Assembly: GCF_003952525.1 (NCBI RefSeq)
Contig: NZ_CP034451.1
Location: 1,736,001 to 1,800,000, forward strand
DNA length: 64,000 nucleotides
Origin: Mesorhizobium sp. M3A.F.Ca.ET.080.04.2.1
Lineage (GTDB): Bacteria > Pseudomonadota > Alphaproteobacteria > Rhizobiales > Rhizobiaceae
Reading direction: 5' to 3'
The notes below the pieces were generated by a model. That model saw only the letters and a program-made list of their open reading frames with translations, was not told where the DNA came from and ran no database searches. Of this stretch, positions 63,252-64,000 are shown one piece after another; the first letter of the stretch is position 1, and each line of letters starts with the position of its first letter. A program made the translations under genes and the position numbers.

Positions 63252-64000
63252 TCAGCTTCCGAGCGCCTTGAGCCAACCTTCAAACGAGGCGGCCTTCTTT
63301 TGTTCAGCAAGCGAAACAGGCTGGGCGGGGCGCGGCAGCACCACGCTGCTGCGGACCTCGCGGGGGCTGTAGCCAAATTCCTTGCTGAATGCCCGGCTGA
63401 AATTGGCAGCGGAACTGAACCCGACGGCTTCGGCGATAGCGACAATGCGCCGGCTGTCCGCCGGATCGCTGAGTGCGACATGAGCTGCCAAAAGCCGGCG
63501 ACTTTGAATGTAGTGGAGGACGCCACCGCTCGGTTCGAACAACTGATAGAGACGGGAGCGTGAGACGCCGAGCGCCCGGCACATCGAATCCGGAGTGAGA
63601 TGTGCCGCATCCAGATTTTGATGGACGTATCGACGCGCTCGCTCAATGAGCGCGACACTCGCCAACTGTTCGGCGGCCGCGGCATGCTCCGCGGGCGGCG
63701 CGAGGCAGGCAATGATCATGCTGCGCGTTGCGTGTACGATGCGGGGCAGATCTTCAGCCGTGAGACTGCGCAGTCTGGCTTCGATGCTGTTGATGTAGTC
63801 GGCCAGCAGGCTGGCAAGGTTGCCGGACAAAATCGAATTGTTCTTGGCGTCGAGGGTTGCCGCTGCATCGGCGAACAAATCGCGCGGCAAATAGACGAAG
63901 ACACCTTCGGAATCCGTTGTCCTGCCTCGAAACGGGTAGCCAAGCGACCTGATTTCCAATTTGCCCGGCTGGCTTTCCGCGACCCGGCGATCGACCTCCG
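63252..64000 (-). CDS. AraC-family transcriptional regulator (5' end outside window)
   Basis: At least 249 residues inside the window; the frame is open to the edge (DRRVAESQPGKLEIRSLGYP), so the true start lies beyond 64000. The N-terminal part resembles the AraC_binding_2 cupin-like domain (GVFVYLPRDLFADAAATLDA). The C-terminal HTH_18 domain (last 110 residues) has LTPDSMCRALGVSRSRLYQL and RIVAIAEAVGFSSAANFSRA followed by FSKEFGYSPREVR. The target and ligand are unknown. Confidence 0.9.
   Translation of the reverse strand, partial: EVDRRVAESQPGKLEIRSLGYPFRGRTTDSEGVFVYLPRDLFADAAATLDAKNNSILSGNLASLLADYINSIEARLRSLTAEDLPRIVHATRSMIIACLAPPAEHAAAAEQLASVALIERARRYVHQNLDAAHLTPDSMCRALGVSRSRLYQLFEPSGGVLHYIQSRRLLAAHVALSDPADSRRIVAIAEAVGFSSAANFSRAFSKEFGYSPREVRSSVVLPRPAQPVSLAEQKKAASFEGWLKALGS

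Noticed and set aside
63035..63271. 78-codon plus-strand frame
   Set aside because: No family features or ribosome site, and it overlaps the AraC-type gene antisense.

Overview
The window looks like chromosomal DNA of an alphaproteobacterium of the order Rhizobiales, most like Mesorhizobium. The evidence is the high GC content, a glgPBCA-pgm-glgX glycogen operon, an frcBCA fructose importer with a divergent ROK regulator, the cysD / fused cysNC / cysQ sulfate-activation set, and intergenic palindromic repeats of a kind I associate with rhizobia. The genus is inferred from gene content only; no search was run.

Layout. (1) 1-9652, minus strand: glycogen metabolism (glgP, glgB, glgC, glgA, pgm and the first codons of glgX). 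(2) 9791-15640: fructose uptake and phosphorylation. frcB-frcC-frcA run leftward; the ROK regulator, an RbsD/FucU-type mutarotase and a PfkB sugar kinase run rightward. A perfect 10-bp inverted repeat carries both -35 boxes. (3) 15894-20810: a DegT/DnrJ-type aminotransferase, then cysD-cysNC-cysQ on the minus strand. (4) 21228-26999: polysaccharide assembly (O-antigen ligase-like protein, epimerase, sugar transferase, GT2, WbpM/CapD-like dehydratase). (5) 27254-37021: an AT-richer O-antigen/capsule island with an RgpF/WsaF-like double glycosyltransferase, Wzm/Wzt ABC exporter, methyltransferase, P-loop sulfotransferase-like protein, GT61, epimerase and GT4. It abuts rfbACBD (37032-40441) for dTDP-L-rhamnose, so the exported glycan is probably rhamnose-containing. 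(6) 40627-53000: housekeeping and accessory genes (bioY, MBL hydrolase, DUF1499, acyl-CoA ligase, DUF427, polysaccharide deacetylase, GT9, ppdK, VOC protein, tRNA-Gln, MFS permease). (7) 53264-54976: a HAD phosphatase fused to a P-loop ATPase. (8) 55031-61870, minus strand: a signalling operon. (9) 62152-64000: a truncated LigD-type ligase with a duplicated 5' region, and a partial AraC regulator.

The most unusual system is the signalling operon in region 8. A PP2C phosphatase with an extracytoplasmic sensor and HAMP domain is followed by what looks like an active kinase and phosphoacceptor pair. It is preceded by a second, apparently degenerate copy of that pair: a kinase-like protein lacking key ATP-binding residues, and a STAS-like domain that lacks the phosphorylatable serine and is fused to a methyltransferase. 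A PAS-GGDEF-EAL protein lies at the head. It resembles a SiaABCD-type partner switch with a decoy pair and a methyltransferase output.
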